From: Bradyrhizobium archetypum
GTDB taxonomy: Bacteria; Pseudomonadota; Alphaproteobacteria; Rhizobiales; Xanthobacteraceae
Direction: 5' to 3'
Assembly: GCF_013114835.1 (NCBI RefSeq)
Contig: NZ_JAAVLW010000011.1
Span: 124,001-188,000 of the forward strand
Length of the DNA stretch: 64,000 bases
Shown here: positions 28,938-37,872 of the stretch, one piece after another
Position numbering within the stretch: the first letter of the stretch is position 1
How the letters are laid out: the number at the start of each line of letters is the position of its first letter
The notes under the pieces: model-generated
What the model was told of the DNA's origin: nothing
The model's database searches: none
The model's input: only the letters and a program-made list of their open reading frames with translations
Position numbers and translations under genes: made by a program

Positions 28938-30290
28938 TCAGAACCCCGCAACGCTGCCGTGCAGATCATATTGGTCGGACCGCTCGATCTTCGCGGTGAC
29001 GATCTCGCCGACCTTCAGCGGGCGCCGGCTGCTGAGATAGACTGCGCCATCGATCTGCGGCGCGTCGGCCTTTGAACGACCCTTCGCGACCGTCGGGCCG
29101 ACCTCGTCGACGATGACCTGCTGCCTTGTGCCAACCTTGCGCTTGAGGCGGCGGGCGGAAATCTTCTGCTGCCGGGCCATCAGCGCATTCCAGCGCTCCT
29201 GCTTGACCTCGTCGGGCACGACATTCTCGATCGCATTCGAGGCGGCGCCCGCTACCGGTTCGTATTTGAAGCAGCCGAGACGATCGATCTCGGCTTCTTC
29301 GAGCCAATCGAGCAAATAGGCGAAGTCGGAATCGGTCTCGCCGGGGAAGCCGACGATGAAGGTCGAGCGCAGCGTCAGGTCAGGACATTCCTCGCGCCAC
29401 TTTTTGATCCGCGCCAGTGTCTTTTCCTGCGCGGCGGGACGCTTCATCGCCTTCAGGACGTCGGGGCTCGCGTGCTGGAAGGGAATGTCGAGATAGGGCA
29501 GGACCTTGCCTTCGGTCATCAGCCCGATGACTTCGTCGACATGCGGGTAGGGGTAGACATATTGCAGCCGCACCCAGGCGCCGAGCTCGCCGAGCTCTTT
29601 GGCGAGGTCGAAGAATTTTGCGCGGACCTGGCGGTCCTTCCAGGGACTTTCCGCATACTTCACGTCAACGCCATAAGCCGACGTATCCTGTGAGATGACC
29701 AGCAGTTCCTTGACGCCTGCTGCGACCAGCCTCTCTGCCTCGCGCAGCACGTCGTTGGCCGGCCGCGACACCAGGTCGCCACGCAGCTTGGGGATGATGC
29801 AAAAGCTGCAGCGGTTGTTGCAGCCTTCGGAAATCTTCAAGTAAGCGTAGTGCCGCGGCGTCAGCTTGACGCCCTGCGGCGGGACCAGATCGAGATGCGG
29901 GTTATGGACCGGCGGCAACGCGCGGTGCACAGCCTCCAGCACGCTCTCATATTGCTGCGGGCCCGATATCGAGAGCACACCGGGATAGGCCGCCTCGATC
30001 TGCTCGGGTTCCGCGCCCATGCAGCCGGTGACGATGACCTTGCCATTCTCGGCCATCGCCTCGCCGATGGCGCCGAGCGATTCCTGCTTGGCGCTATCGA
30101 GGAAGCCGCAGGTGTTGACGATGACGATGTCGGCGCCGTCATGTTTGCGCGCCAACTCATAGCCTTCGGCGCGCAGCCGGGTAATGATGCGCTCGGAATC
30201 CACCAGCGCCTTGGGGCACCCAAGTGAAACAAAGCTGACTTTGGGCGCAGCGGCCTGTTGCATATCTAAATCTGCCTGATTGATGTGCAC
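28938..30290 (-). CDS. rimO: Ribosomal protein uS12 methylthiotransferase RimO
   Basis: A 450-residue radical-SAM enzyme that adds a methylthio group to the beta-carbon of an aspartate in ribosomal protein S12. The N-terminal UPF0004 domain holds its three cluster cysteines (SLGCPKALVDSE, IVNTCGFLDSAK, VTGCMGAEP), the radical SAM domain has SEGCNNRCSFCIIP (C-x3-C-x2-C), and the C-terminal TRAM domain follows (GRSKADAPQIDGAVYL). SLGCPKA rather than TLGCKVN marks RimO against MiaB. The first residues MHINQADLD are variable and the start may be a few codons later (MQQAAAP). Divergent from nasT, 86 bases apart. Confidence 0.95.
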   Translation of the reverse strand: MHINQADLDMQQAAAPKVSFVSLGCPKALVDSERIITRLRAEGYELARKHDGADIVIVNTCGFLDSAKQESLGAIGEAMAENGKVIVTGCMGAEPEQIEAAYPGVLSISGPQQYESVLEAVHRALPPVHNPHLDLVPPQGVKLTPRHYAYLKISEGCNNRCSFCIIPKLRGDLVSRPANDVLREAERLVAAGVKELLVISQDTSAYGVDVKYAESPWKDRQVRAKFFDLAKELGELGAWVRLQYVYPYPHVDEVIGLMTEGKVLPYLDIPFQHASPDVLKAMKRPAAQEKTLARIKKWREECPDLTLRSTFIVGFPGETDSDFAYLLDWLEEAEIDRLGCFKYEPVAGAASNAIENVVPDEVKQERWNALMARQQKISARRLKRKVGTRQQVIVDEVGPTVAKGRSKADAPQIDGAVYLSSRRPLKVGEIVTAKIERSDQYDLHGSVAGF

Positions 30291-30376
30291 GAACTAGTCC
30301 CAATTGTCCATAATTACAAGGCTTTGCGCCGGCTTCTGACGTGCTATGAAGCCCTGCCGGGCTAAAGAGTTGATCG

Positions 30377-30967
30377 ATGAGCGCTGAGTCGTCGCCGAAA
30401 ATCGTCATTGTCGACGAAAGCCCGATCCGGGCCGCAATCCTGGAAGAGGGACTGCGGGAGGCGGGCTTTACCGGCGTCGTGCATATCAGCGAAATGCAGA
30501 GCCTTTTGGCGCGAATCTATGCCCTCGATCCCGACGTCATCCTGATCGACCTGGAAAACCCCAGCCGCGATGTTCTGGAACAGATGTTCCAGGTCAGCCG
30601 GGCGGTGCGGCGGCCGATCGCGATGTTCGTCGACCAGAGCGACGCAGCCTCGATCCAGGCCTCCGTCGATGCCGGCGTCTCCGCTTATATCGTGGACGGC
30701 CTGAAGAAGGAGAGGATCAAGCCGATCCTCGATCTCTGCATTTCCCGCTTCAACGCCTTCTCGAAGCTGCAGGACGAACTCGACCGCACCAAGTCTGCGC
30801 TGGAGGAACGCAAGGTGATCGACCGCGCCAAGGGAATCCTGATGAAGGTGAAGGGCCTCACCGAAGACGAGGCCTACGTGCTGATGCGCTCCACCGCGAT
30901 GCGCGAGAAAAAGAAAATCGGCGAGATCGCGCAGTCGATCCTGACCGCGTCGGAGCTTTTGAAATGA
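30377..30967 (+). CDS. nasT: ANTAR-domain response regulator NasT
   Basis: A 196-residue antitermination regulator. The N-terminal half is a receiver-like domain (KIVIVDESPIRAAILEEGL, then ILIDLENPS at the usual phosphorylation strand). The C-terminal ANTAR domain, about 135-196, shows VIDRAKGILMKVKGLTEDEAYVLMRSTAM and the three-helix pattern that binds paired hexaloop hairpins in leader RNAs. With nitrate absent NasS holds NasT; nitrate releases it to allow read-through into nitrate assimilation genes. The stop overlaps the nasS ATG by four bases. Neither a nitrate reductase nor an ANTAR-type RNA target is in the window. Confidence 0.93.
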   Translation: MSAESSPKIVIVDESPIRAAILEEGLREAGFTGVVHISEMQSLLARIYALDPDVILIDLENPSRDVLEQMFQVSRAVRRPIAMFVDQSDAASIQASVDAGVSAYIVDGLKKERIKPILDLCISRFNAFSKLQDELDRTKSALEERKVIDRAKGILMKVKGLTEDEAYVLMRSTAMREKKKIGEIAQSILTASELLK

Positions 30968-32127
30968 AAACACCGCTGCATATCGGCTTCATTCCGCTGG
31001 TCGATGCCGCCGCGCTGATCATCGCCGTCGACAAGGGGTTTACCGCCGCCGAAGGGCTCGACGTCACCTTGGTGCGGGAAGTGTCATGGTCCAATGTCCG
31101 CGACAAGCTCAATATCGGCCTGTTCGATGCGGCGCATCTGCTGGCGCCGGTCGCGATTGCCTCGAGCCTGGGCTTAGGCCACGTCAAGGTGCCGATCGCG
31201 GCGCCGTTCAATCTGGGCCTCAACGGCAATGCGATCACGGTGTCGCCGGCACTGCACGCAGCGATCATGAGCGAGATCGAGGGCGACGCCGTCGACCCCA
31301 TGGCGACCGCACTGGCGCTCGCCCGCGTCGTGGCCGCCAGGCGCAAGAGCGGCGCCGAACCGCTGACCTTTGGCATGACGTTCCCGTTCTCCACCCACAA
31401 TTATCAGCTCCGCTTCTGGATGGCGGCAGGTGGGGTCGATCCCGACGAGGACGTTCGCCTCGTCGTGCTGCCACCGCCCTACATGGTGGACAGCCTCGCC
31501 AACGGTCATGTCGATGCCTTCTGTGTCGGCGCGCCCTGGAACTCGGTCGCCGTCGATCTCGGCGTCGGCCACATTCTGCATTTCGTCTCCGATATCCTGG
31601 TGCGCGCGGCAGAAAAGGTTCTGGCGGTCAGGCAAAAGTGGTCGGAAAAGAACCCCGAGGTGCTGGCAGCCCTGATCCGCGCGGCTGCCCACGCTGCCGA
31701 GTACATCGAGGATCCCGGGAACCGTGCCGAGGCCGCCCACGTCCTGGCGCGGCCCGAACGGCTCGGCGTCGGCGCCGAGGTGATCCAGCGCACCCTCGAT
31801 GGCCGGCTGAAGGTTTCGCCCGACGGGGCGCGGCGCGAGAGCAGCCGCTATCTCCTGGTCGGGCGCGAAGGGGCGGGCCGGCCCGATCCCGCGCAGGCCG
31901 CCTGGCTCTACGCCCAGATGGTGCGCTGGGGGCAGACAGAGATGCGGCCGGATGCGCTTCGAACCGCCATGGCGGTGTTCAGGCCCGATCTCTACGACGA
32001 CGCCATGGGACGTCCGGGGGCCACGTCCGCTTCCAGCGCGATCGGCGCTTTTGCCGGTCCCGCGTTCGACCCCGGGGACATCGCCGGGCACCTTTCGGCC
32101 TTTACGATTGGGCATTGGAAGCCCTAA
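30964..32127 (+). CDS. nasS: Nitrate sensor NasS (NrtA/CmpA-like, cytoplasmic)
   Basis: A 387-residue protein of the NrtA/CmpA periplasmic-binding fold but without signal peptide: it begins MKTPLHIGFIPLVDAAALIIA. That marks the cytoplasmic nitrate/nitrite sensor rather than a transport binding protein. Typical text includes TFGMTFPFSTHNYQLRFWMA and the ligand-facing VGAPWNSVAVDLGVGH. It pairs with NasT, whose stop overlaps its start. The gene order nasT-nasS is as in Paracoccus. A hairpin 31 bases downstream ends the operon. Confidence 0.92.
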   Translation: MKTPLHIGFIPLVDAAALIIAVDKGFTAAEGLDVTLVREVSWSNVRDKLNIGLFDAAHLLAPVAIASSLGLGHVKVPIAAPFNLGLNGNAITVSPALHAAIMSEIEGDAVDPMATALALARVVAARRKSGAEPLTFGMTFPFSTHNYQLRFWMAAGGVDPDEDVRLVVLPPPYMVDSLANGHVDAFCVGAPWNSVAVDLGVGHILHFVSDILVRAAEKVLAVRQKWSEKNPEVLAALIRAAAHAAEYIEDPGNRAEAAHVLARPERLGVGAEVIQRTLDGRLKVSPDGARRESSRYLLVGREGAGRPDPAQAAWLYAQMVRWGQTEMRPDALRTAMAVFRPDLYDDAMGRPGATSASSAIGAFAGPAFDPGDIAGHLSAFTIGHWKP

Positions 32128-32158
32128 CCACTCCCGATATCCGAGGGTCTAACGTTTG

Positions 32159-32178
32159 GGCCGCCCTTCAGGGCGGCC
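32159..32178 (+). terminator. Hairpin after nasT-nasS
   Basis: GGCCGCCC and GGGCGGCC form a perfect 8-bp stem with a TTCA loop, followed by AGCTTCTGCT. The T-run is weak, so this is a likely but not textbook terminator. The loop is a tetraloop, which argues against a NasT target. Confidence 0.65.
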
Positions 32179-32379
32179 AGCTTCTGCTGGATATTTACCA
32201 ATTCGGGTTCCGGCTGGCTCAAATCGGCCCGAATAAAATTCTCGCCCCGGTCGGGACCGAGAGAATTTTCCGCTTGAAAGGGAGTTCGCCGGAGCGCCCA
32301 TATCGCTATTTCGGCGGACATCTTGCATCCGGGCGCGATCGATATTCCATATGCAGTCATGCCGCGTTGGAGATCGATT

Positions 32380-32532
32380 ATGCGCGAACTATCGGCGGAA
32401 GCCCGCCTGCATCTTTACGCACGTTCGGTGTCCCGCCGTTCCGGCACCGGCTTTCATACCGCTGCGCTCTACAGCGCGTTCGCGCTCATCGCCGCCATCC
32501 TGTTTGGCACGCTCTCGGTCCATCCGTTCTAG
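32380..32532 (+). CDS. Small single-pass membrane protein (50 aa)
   Basis: A 50-residue protein starting MRELSAEARLHLYARS with a basic, amphipathic N-terminal half and one hydrophobic segment at about 29-45 (LYSAFALIAAILFGTL), ending SVHPF. GGAG lies seven bases before ATG 32380, which is better than the in-frame ATGs 7 and 19 codons upstream. No family is recognised. Its stop codon overlaps that of the convergent pxpA gene. The gap of about 200 bases before it, after the nasTS hairpin, contains no other clear element. Confidence 0.6.
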   Translation: MRELSAEARLHLYARSVSRRSGTGFHTAALYSAFALIAAILFGTLSVHPF

Positions 32533-33302
32533 GCTGAAGCCGTCTTGAACGGCGCCACCATAATGCCGGCATCCTTTAGCGCTTGACGCACGCCGCGGGC
32601 GATGTCGACGGCGCCCGGCGTGTCGCCGTGAATGCATACCGTATCGGTGCGCATCTTGATGACCTTGCCGGTGACAGACACGACCGCGCCATCCTGCACC
32701 ATTCGCACCACGCGATCGGCGATAGCCTTGGCATCATGCAGTACGGCGCCGGGCTTCTTGCGCGATACCAGCGAACCATTGTCCTCATAGGCGCGATCGG
32801 CAAACACCTCGTGTACCATCGGCAGGTTGGCGGCTTCGCCCGCCTGCACCAGCTTGGAATTGGCGAGCACCACGAAGATCAGATTGGGATCGACGGCCTT
32901 GATGCCATTGGCAATGGCCTTGGCGGTCATGTCGTCCTCGCAGGCGACGTTGGAGAGCGCGCCGTGCGCCTTGACGTGGGTGACCTTGTAGCCGGCCGCA
33001 GTCGCAATCGCCTGCAACGCGCCGATCTGGTAGGCGATCAGGTTCTCGATCTCCGAAGATTTCAAGCCTGGAATTGGACGCCGGCCGAAACCGTGCAGGT
33101 CGCGATAGCCCGGGTGGGCGCCAACACTGACGCCGCGCGCCTTCGCAAGCTCAACGGTGCGTCGCATGATGTCGGGATCGCCGGCATGAAAGCCGCAGGC
33201 GACGTTCACCGACGTTGCAAGCTCGATCATCGCAGCGTCATTGCCCATCTCCCACGCGCCAAATCCTTCGCCGAGATCGCAATTGAGATCGATAGAGGTC
33301 AT
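32529..33302 (-). CDS. pxpA: 5-oxoprolinase subunit A (LamB/YcsF family)
   Basis: A 257-residue subunit of the prokaryotic ATP-dependent 5-oxoprolinase, which opens pyroglutamate, an unavoidable damage product of glutamine, to glutamate. It begins MTSIDLNCDLGEGFG, the family signature, followed by SVNVACGFHAGDP, GVSVGAHPGY, VKAHGALSN and ..TVCIHGDTPGA. The open frame extends 67 codons upstream but ATG 33302 is where the family begins. Third gene after pxpB and pxpC on the minus strand, 34 bases from pxpC. Confidence 0.95.
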   Translation of the reverse strand: MTSIDLNCDLGEGFGAWEMGNDAAMIELATSVNVACGFHAGDPDIMRRTVELAKARGVSVGAHPGYRDLHGFGRRPIPGLKSSEIENLIAYQIGALQAIATAAGYKVTHVKAHGALSNVACEDDMTAKAIANGIKAVDPNLIFVVLANSKLVQAGEAANLPMVHEVFADRAYEDNGSLVSRKKPGAVLHDAKAIADRVVRMVQDGAVVSVTGKVIKMRTDTVCIHGDTPGAVDIARGVRQALKDAGIMVAPFKTASA

Positions 33303-33336
33303 GGTGCTGGTCCGCTTCTCGTGAGTGGATTGGTGC

Positions 33337-34392
33337 TCAGTCCGGGCCTGCCGCGTCGGCCGGGAATACCGCGTGCCAGGTTCCGGCGTCGACTGCGCTG
33401 ACAGCGTGGCCCGCGACATTGGCATCGTGCAGCGCATCGACGTTGAGATCAACGCTTTCGGCTTCCCGCAGACGCTCGGGCAGGGCGCGCAGCAACTCGG
33501 CAAATTTGCGTGCTTCCGCCTGCGCTTCCGCCATGCTGACGGCGCGAAAGCGAAAGGCGCGTCCGGCGGGGATCTGCGCCAATCGGCCGAGATCGGCCGA
33601 AATCACGGTTGCAATCTTTGGATAGCCGCCGCTGGTGCCGCGATCCGGCATCAGAACGATCGGCTGCCCATTGCCGGGCACCTGGAGGCTTCCGTTGACG
33701 GTGCCATCGGACACGATGTTGTGGCCGTGGAGGTGCTTGAGCACGGGGCCCTCGAGTCGGTAGCCCATGCGGTCGCTGGTTGCCGATATCTTCCATTCGC
33801 TGTCGATGAACAGCTTTTTGGTCTCGTCGGCGAATTCATCGTCCTGCGGACCCCAGAGCACGCGGATCGGCGCGTCGGTCGCCGCCGGCAGTTCGATCCG
33901 CCGTTCCGGCGCGCCGCTTGCCGCCTTCGTCTGCAACTCGTCACCGGCCTGCAGCGGGCGCGGATAGGGGCTGCCGAGGCCCGCGCGTGCGTTGACGGCG
34001 AGGCTGCCGAACATCGGCTCGCCGGCAATGCCGCCTTCGACCGCGAGATAACTAAACGAGCCGCCGCGGGTAAAGCCGAGCGTCAGCGTCTCGCCATCGG
34101 CAAGCGATGCGGAGGCATCCGATGCCACTGCGCGACCGGCGATGTCGGCATTGCGCGGCGCTCCCGCCAGCGCGACGCGCACTGCGCCGCCCCGCGCGGT
34201 GAATTTTGCGCCGAACGGGCCGACTTCGACGGCCGCCGTGAACGGTTCATTCCCAACCAGCGTATTCGCAGCCGCCAGCGCCAGCCGGTCCATCGCGCCG
34301 CTCGGCACCAGGCCATAGCGCTGGGCGCCGGGACGTCCGCCGTCCTGCACTGAACTTGCCGGGCCGATCGATGCGATGACGAGCTTGCTCAT
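33337..34392 (-). CDS. pxpC: 5-oxoprolinase subunit C (biotin-dependent carboxyltransferase-like)
   Basis: A 351-residue protein of the KipA/DUR1-like family. Typical text includes SIGPASSVQDGGRPGAQRYGLVPSGAMD at the start and GTSGGYPKIATVISADLGRLAQIPAG late in the chain. With PxpA and PxpB it forms the oxoprolinase complex. Its ATG overlaps the pxpB stop by four bases, which indicates translational coupling. No biotin carrier domain is present, as expected for PxpC. Confidence 0.94.
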   Translation of the reverse strand: MSKLVIASIGPASSVQDGGRPGAQRYGLVPSGAMDRLALAAANTLVGNEPFTAAVEVGPFGAKFTARGGAVRVALAGAPRNADIAGRAVASDASASLADGETLTLGFTRGGSFSYLAVEGGIAGEPMFGSLAVNARAGLGSPYPRPLQAGDELQTKAASGAPERRIELPAATDAPIRVLWGPQDDEFADETKKLFIDSEWKISATSDRMGYRLEGPVLKHLHGHNIVSDGTVNGSLQVPGNGQPIVLMPDRGTSGGYPKIATVISADLGRLAQIPAGRAFRFRAVSMAEAQAEARKFAELLRALPERLREAESVDLNVDALHDANVAGHAVSAVDAGTWHAVFPADAAGPD

Positions 34393-35120
34393 AAGGCGAT
34401 CTGCTCGGCGATGATTTCACCGGCTTCGGCAGCACGATCCTGCTCCGCAAACGTCTTGGCGTCGACCGGCGTAAAGATGACGTTATCGCCCGGCTCGAGC
34501 AGGAAGATCGGATCGCGATGGAGCTGGTAGGTGCGGACCGCGGTTCGTCCCAAAAGATGCCAGCCGCTCGGGCCGGCGAGGCATTGCACACCGGTCTGCA
34601 CGCCACCGATCGAGATGGTGCCGGCCGGCGTCAGCAAACGCGGGTTCTGCCGCCGCGGCATGTGCAGGGAGTCCGCGAGCCCGCTGAGATAGGACCAGCC
34701 GGGGGTAAAGCCGATCATGGCGACCCGGTAGTCGCCGGCGACATGCCGCGCCACGATCTCGTCCGGCGTGGTGTTGAGGGTTTTGGCGACATCCTCCAGA
34801 TCGATGCCGTGCTCGCCGCCATAGACGACCGGAATGCGCCAACGCCGGGACTTTGTCGTTGCCGGTACCGGCCGTTGCGCGAAGGCGAGAATCTCTTTGC
34901 CGAGCCTGTCGAAATCGATCTGGACGGGGTCGTAATGGACCAGCAGCGAACGGTAGGTCGGCACGGTCTCGACAACGCCCGCAATGGGTTCGGCAGCGAG
35001 CGCGCGGTCGAGCGCCAGCACCCGCCGGTTGGCGGCATCGTCGATGTTGCGGCTGAATTCCACCGTGATGGCGCTGTCGCCACTCGGCAAAAGGCGGGGC
35101 GGGGGTGGCGTGGCGACCAT
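34389..35120 (-). CDS. pxpB: 5-oxoprolinase subunit B (KipI-like)
   Basis: A 243-residue protein of the KipI/allophanate hydrolase subunit 1 family. Visible are LLPSGDSAITVEFS at the N-terminus, PVVYGGEHGIDLEDVA, IGFTPGWSYLSGLADSLHMPRR and GTISIGGVQTGVQCLAGPSGWHLLGRT. First gene of pxpB-pxpC-pxpA. The 157 bases between it and the divergent RraA-like gene must hold promoters for both directions, but no strong box stands out. Confidence 0.94.
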   Translation of the reverse strand: MVATPPPPRLLPSGDSAITVEFSRNIDDAANRRVLALDRALAAEPIAGVVETVPTYRSLLVHYDPVQIDFDRLGKEILAFAQRPVPATTKSRRWRIPVVYGGEHGIDLEDVAKTLNTTPDEIVARHVAGDYRVAMIGFTPGWSYLSGLADSLHMPRRQNPRLLTPAGTISIGGVQTGVQCLAGPSGWHLLGRTAVRTYQLHRDPIFLLEPGDNVIFTPVDAKTFAEQDRAAEAGEIIAEQIAL

Positions 35121-35277
35121 GGCCTCTAGAGCTCTTGTGCTGACCTCAATCTGTAGCGTGTTTTGGACGAGAGTGGAATTCGCTTCGCGCGAAATCCGCC
35201 AGTAAGTTCAATAAATTAATCTGCATGCCGATGATAAATTGTTGTGATCGCGCCTCCCTCCAAGGCCCCTTGACGCG

Positions 35278-36033
35278 ATGTCAGCGCTTCGCAAGATGCG
35301 CTACCTTTCTCACCCTGCGGAGCCTGCATTCCAGATGTCCCTGTCCCCTGAAGCCATCGCAACCCTGTCCGGCGTATCCACCGCCACCATCACCACCGTG
35401 CTGCTCAAGAAGGGTTTGCGAAACGTCTGGATGCGCGGCACCAAACCGCTGCGGCCCGGCCAGCCTCGACTGGTGGGACCGGCCTTTACGCTGCGCTTCG
35501 TGCCTGCGCGCGAGGATCTGGCCACGCCGGAATCCTGGTCGTCACCGATTTCGACCCGCACCGCGATCGAAGCCATGCCGGCCGGCTGCATTGCCGTGGT
35601 CGACGCCATGGGCGTCGCGGACGCCGGCATCTTCGGCGACATCCTGTGCGCGCGCATGGTCAAGCGCGGCGTTGCCGCGCTGATCACCGATGGCGTGGTG
35701 CGCGACGTCGAAGGCGTGCTCGGCACCAATCTTCCGGTCTGGTGCAATGGCTTCGCCGCACCGCCTTCCGTGGCCGGGCTGACCTTCGTCGGTTGGGGCG
35801 AGCCGATCGGCTGCGGCGGGGTTGCGGTATTTCCAAACGACATCGTGGTTGCCGACCAGGACGGCGCCGTGCTGATCCCGCAGGCGCTGCTCGATCACGT
35901 GTTGGCCGAGGGGCCGGAGCAGGAGCGGATGGAAGCCTGGATCGTCAACGAGGTGAACAACGGCGCGGTATTGCCCGGTCTCTATCCGATGAACGCCGAG
36001 ACCAAGGCGCGCTACGCCGCTACGAAGAAGTAA
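35278..36033 (+). CDS. RraA-like family protein
   Basis: A 251-residue protein of the RraA/HMG-aldolase-like fold. Core text: GPAFTLRFVPAREDL, AGCIAVVDAMGVADAGIFGDILCARMVKRGVAALITDGVVRDVEG, then a C-terminal FPNDIVVADQDGAVLIP. GD(I/L)LC..A and DG.VRD carry the residues that bind metal and substrate in the aldolase members. In most bacteria outside enterics these proteins are probably lyases for 4-hydroxy-4-methyl-2-oxoglutarate-type acids rather than RNase E inhibitors. ATG 35335 (MSLSPEA) is an alternative start. A cupin gene follows after 23 bases, likely in the same transcript. Confidence 0.87.
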   Translation: MSALRKMRYLSHPAEPAFQMSLSPEAIATLSGVSTATITTVLLKKGLRNVWMRGTKPLRPGQPRLVGPAFTLRFVPAREDLATPESWSSPISTRTAIEAMPAGCIAVVDAMGVADAGIFGDILCARMVKRGVAALITDGVVRDVEGVLGTNLPVWCNGFAAPPSVAGLTFVGWGEPIGCGGVAVFPNDIVVADQDGAVLIPQALLDHVLAEGPEQERMEAWIVNEVNNGAVLPGLYPMNAETKARYAATKK

Positions 36034-36056
36034 CGTCAACAGGCAGAGGCAACCCT

Positions 36057-36461
36057 ATGGAAATCCATCTCGCTGGGTCCCGGCCGACACGCCGGGCGCC
36101 GTCAGACTATTTTACGGGCACGGTGCTGCAGGATCCGATCATCCAGACCGAGGCGCCGGCGCGGCTGGCTTCAACGCGCGTCTCGTTTGAGCCGGGCGCC
36201 CGCACGGCGTGGCATACCCACCCGCTCGGGCAGACGCTGTATGTGATCTCAGGCATTGGCCGGGTGCAGGCCAAGGGCGGACCTGTCAGGGAAATCCGGC
36301 CCGGCGATGTCGTCTGGATTCCGCCGGGCGAGAAGCATTGGCACGGGGCTTCGCCGACCAACAGCATGACCCACATCGCCATGCAGGAAGCGCTCGACGG
36401 CAGCTATGTCACCTGGATGGAGCACGTGACCGACGCGGAGTACGCCGAGAAGGTCGGCTGA
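36057..36461 (+). CDS. Single-domain cupin protein
   Basis: A 134-residue cupin. Motif 1 is FEPGARTAWHTHPLGQTLYVISG (His, His and Gln/Glu in place) and motif 2 is GDVVWIPPGEKHWHGA (terminal metal-binding His). GAGG precedes the ATG. It follows the RraA-like gene closely. Small cupins of this type often accompany aromatic or sugar-acid pathways as isomerases or decarboxylase accessories, but the substrate here is unknown. Confidence 0.9.
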   Translation: MEIHLAGSRPTRRAPSDYFTGTVLQDPIIQTEAPARLASTRVSFEPGARTAWHTHPLGQTLYVISGIGRVQAKGGPVREIRPGDVVWIPPGEKHWHGASPTNSMTHIAMQEALDGSYVTWMEHVTDAEYAEKVG

Positions 36462-36474
36462 GCGGGCCGTTGCT

Positions 36475-36828
36475 TCACATCCGCTGCGCGGTCCAGGTGC
36501 CGGAGCACAGCGCTGCGCGCCATGTGCCTGATCCTGACGTAGCAGTGAGAACGCCGGAGCCGACCGCGCGCTTCATGCCGCTGGCAAGGGTGACGCGGAT
36601 GGAGCCGGCTTCGGCTACGCGGCCGGAGGCCGTGATGGCGGCGTTGTGGGAGGCGACCTGACCGTTGCTGATTCCGATCGAGACCGAAGCGACGCTGCTG
36701 CAGGCGGCGTTCGACGAGGCGATCTGCACATTCCAGTCGCCGTCAAATGTTGCGGCTGCAGATGGTGTCGCGAGGCCTAGTGCAGCAAGCAGCGAAACGG
36801 CGACCACGGATTTCCGAGACTTTAGCAT
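36475..36828 (-). CDS. Small secreted protein of unknown function (117 aa)
   Basis: A signal peptide occupies about residues 1-26 (KSRKSVVAVSLLAALGLATPSAAA). The mature part is about 90 residues, Ser/Ala-rich, with FDGDWNVQIASSNAACSS at its start and GSGTWRAALCSGTWTAQRM at the end; the two cysteines could bond. It resembles, from the FDGDW...GSGTW pattern, small periplasmic proteins common in Bradyrhizobium, with no known role. AAGGGG upstream supports ATG 36828, ten codons inside the longest frame. It is convergent with the cupin gene, 13 bases apart. Confidence 0.75.
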   Translation of the reverse strand: MLKSRKSVVAVSLLAALGLATPSAAATFDGDWNVQIASSNAACSSVASVSIGISNGQVASHNAAITASGRVAEAGSIRVTLASGMKRAVGSGVLTATSGSGTWRAALCSGTWTAQRM

Positions 36829-36967
36829 GACGTGCCCCTTTGGTTTGGACACGGTCATGCTCTCACAGCGCTTCCCTGACGACAGTGATTGTCGTCACGC
36901 GGCGAATCCGTGAAAAAGCCCCGCGGGATGGCAGGGCTTGGTTCGCGTGCGCAGCAATGCTCGCCGA

Positions 36968-37807
36968 TCAGTTGACGCGGGTCCAGGTCTGGCCGCCGCA
37001 GAACATGCCGCCGAAGGCGCAGCCCTGAACGCGCAGGCTGTCGGTACCCTTGAGGGCGATCGTGGAATCGTAGGTGCTGCCGGTGGTCGGATCGAGAATC
37101 CGGCCGCTCCACTTGTCCTTGCCGGGTTTCATGTTGATCAAGACCTGCTCGCCGTTCTGGTTCGACTTCTTGTCGACGGAATAGCCGCAGAGGTTGGCGC
37201 CGCACTGTTCAATCCGCACCTTGCCTTCCTTTTCTTCCGTCAGCCACACGCCGATCGGTGAGTTCGCGGGCGGAGCCATCGAAGCGGCGGGGGCCGCGGC
37301 CTGTTTCTGTTGCGGCTGCGGCGGCGCGGCTACGGGGGCGGGCGGCTCGATTGCCGGAGCAGCGTTTTGTGGCGCTTGAGGCGCAACAGGCGCTGCCGGC
37401 GCAGGCGCAGCAGCATCGGTCGGCGCAACGGCTGCGGTCGCGGTTGACGGCGTAGCCGTCGCAGCGGCAGGAGCGCTCGGAGCAGGGGCGGCAGGTGCCG
37501 GCGCCGCAGGGGCAGCCGCTTGTTCTGTTGCTGGCGGCGCCGCCGGCGCCGGCGCTGTTTCGGGTGCGGCCTGCGGAGCGGTCTTCGCCTGCTGCGGGAC
37601 CTTCCTGCTCGGACGATCAAGATCGCCTTCCTCGCCACGCGCGCGCTTCTTCTTGCCGGTATTGTCGTAGACGCCCGGAATGGAAACGGTGCCGCGATCA
37701 GGATCGATCGTAATGGTGCGGCCGTTATACTCGAAGGTGTACTGCGCCTGCGCGGCGGTGACGGTGCTCGCCAGCAAAAGCGCGGCGATAGCGAGACACT
37801 TCTTCAT
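36968..37807 (-). CDS. DUF2147-type secreted protein with a long Ala/Pro linker
   Basis: A 279-residue protein: signal peptide 1-21 (MKKCLAIAALLLASTVTAAQA), a short conserved start (YTFEYNGRTITIDPDRGTVSIPGVYDN), about 110 residues of Ala/Pro/Gln-rich linker, then a DUF2147-like domain from about 185 (PIGVWLTEEKEGKVRIEQCG, GRILDPTTGSTYDSTIAL, GCAFGGMFCGGQTWTRV). AGGAGG stands just before ATG 37807. The linker suggests it spans the cell wall or tethers the domain. A GTGATC-CA-GATCAC palindrome lies 66 bases upstream of the start. The function of the domain is unknown. Confidence 0.87.
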   Translation of the reverse strand: MKKCLAIAALLLASTVTAAQAQYTFEYNGRTITIDPDRGTVSIPGVYDNTGKKKRARGEEGDLDRPSRKVPQQAKTAPQAAPETAPAPAAPPATEQAAAPAAPAPAAPAPSAPAAATATPSTATAAVAPTDAAAPAPAAPVAPQAPQNAAPAIEPPAPVAAPPQPQQKQAAAPAASMAPPANSPIGVWLTEEKEGKVRIEQCGANLCGYSVDKKSNQNGEQVLINMKPGKDKWSGRILDPTTGSTYDSTIALKGTDSLRVQGCAFGGMFCGGQTWTRVN

Positions 37808-37872
37808 TCTGATGACCTCCTGGCAGGAACCCCGTTCCTCGAAGCTACTACGCATCGGTAGCTCCACCCAAC

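Noticed and set aside
32159..32178. Hairpin after nasS as a NasT antitermination target
   Set aside because: It has one stem with a four-base loop; ANTAR targets need two hairpins with six-base loops before a terminator.
35121..35277. Possible operator or riboswitch between pxpB and the RraA-like gene
   Set aside because: AT-rich patches are present but no clear palindrome, box pair or conserved fold could be made out.
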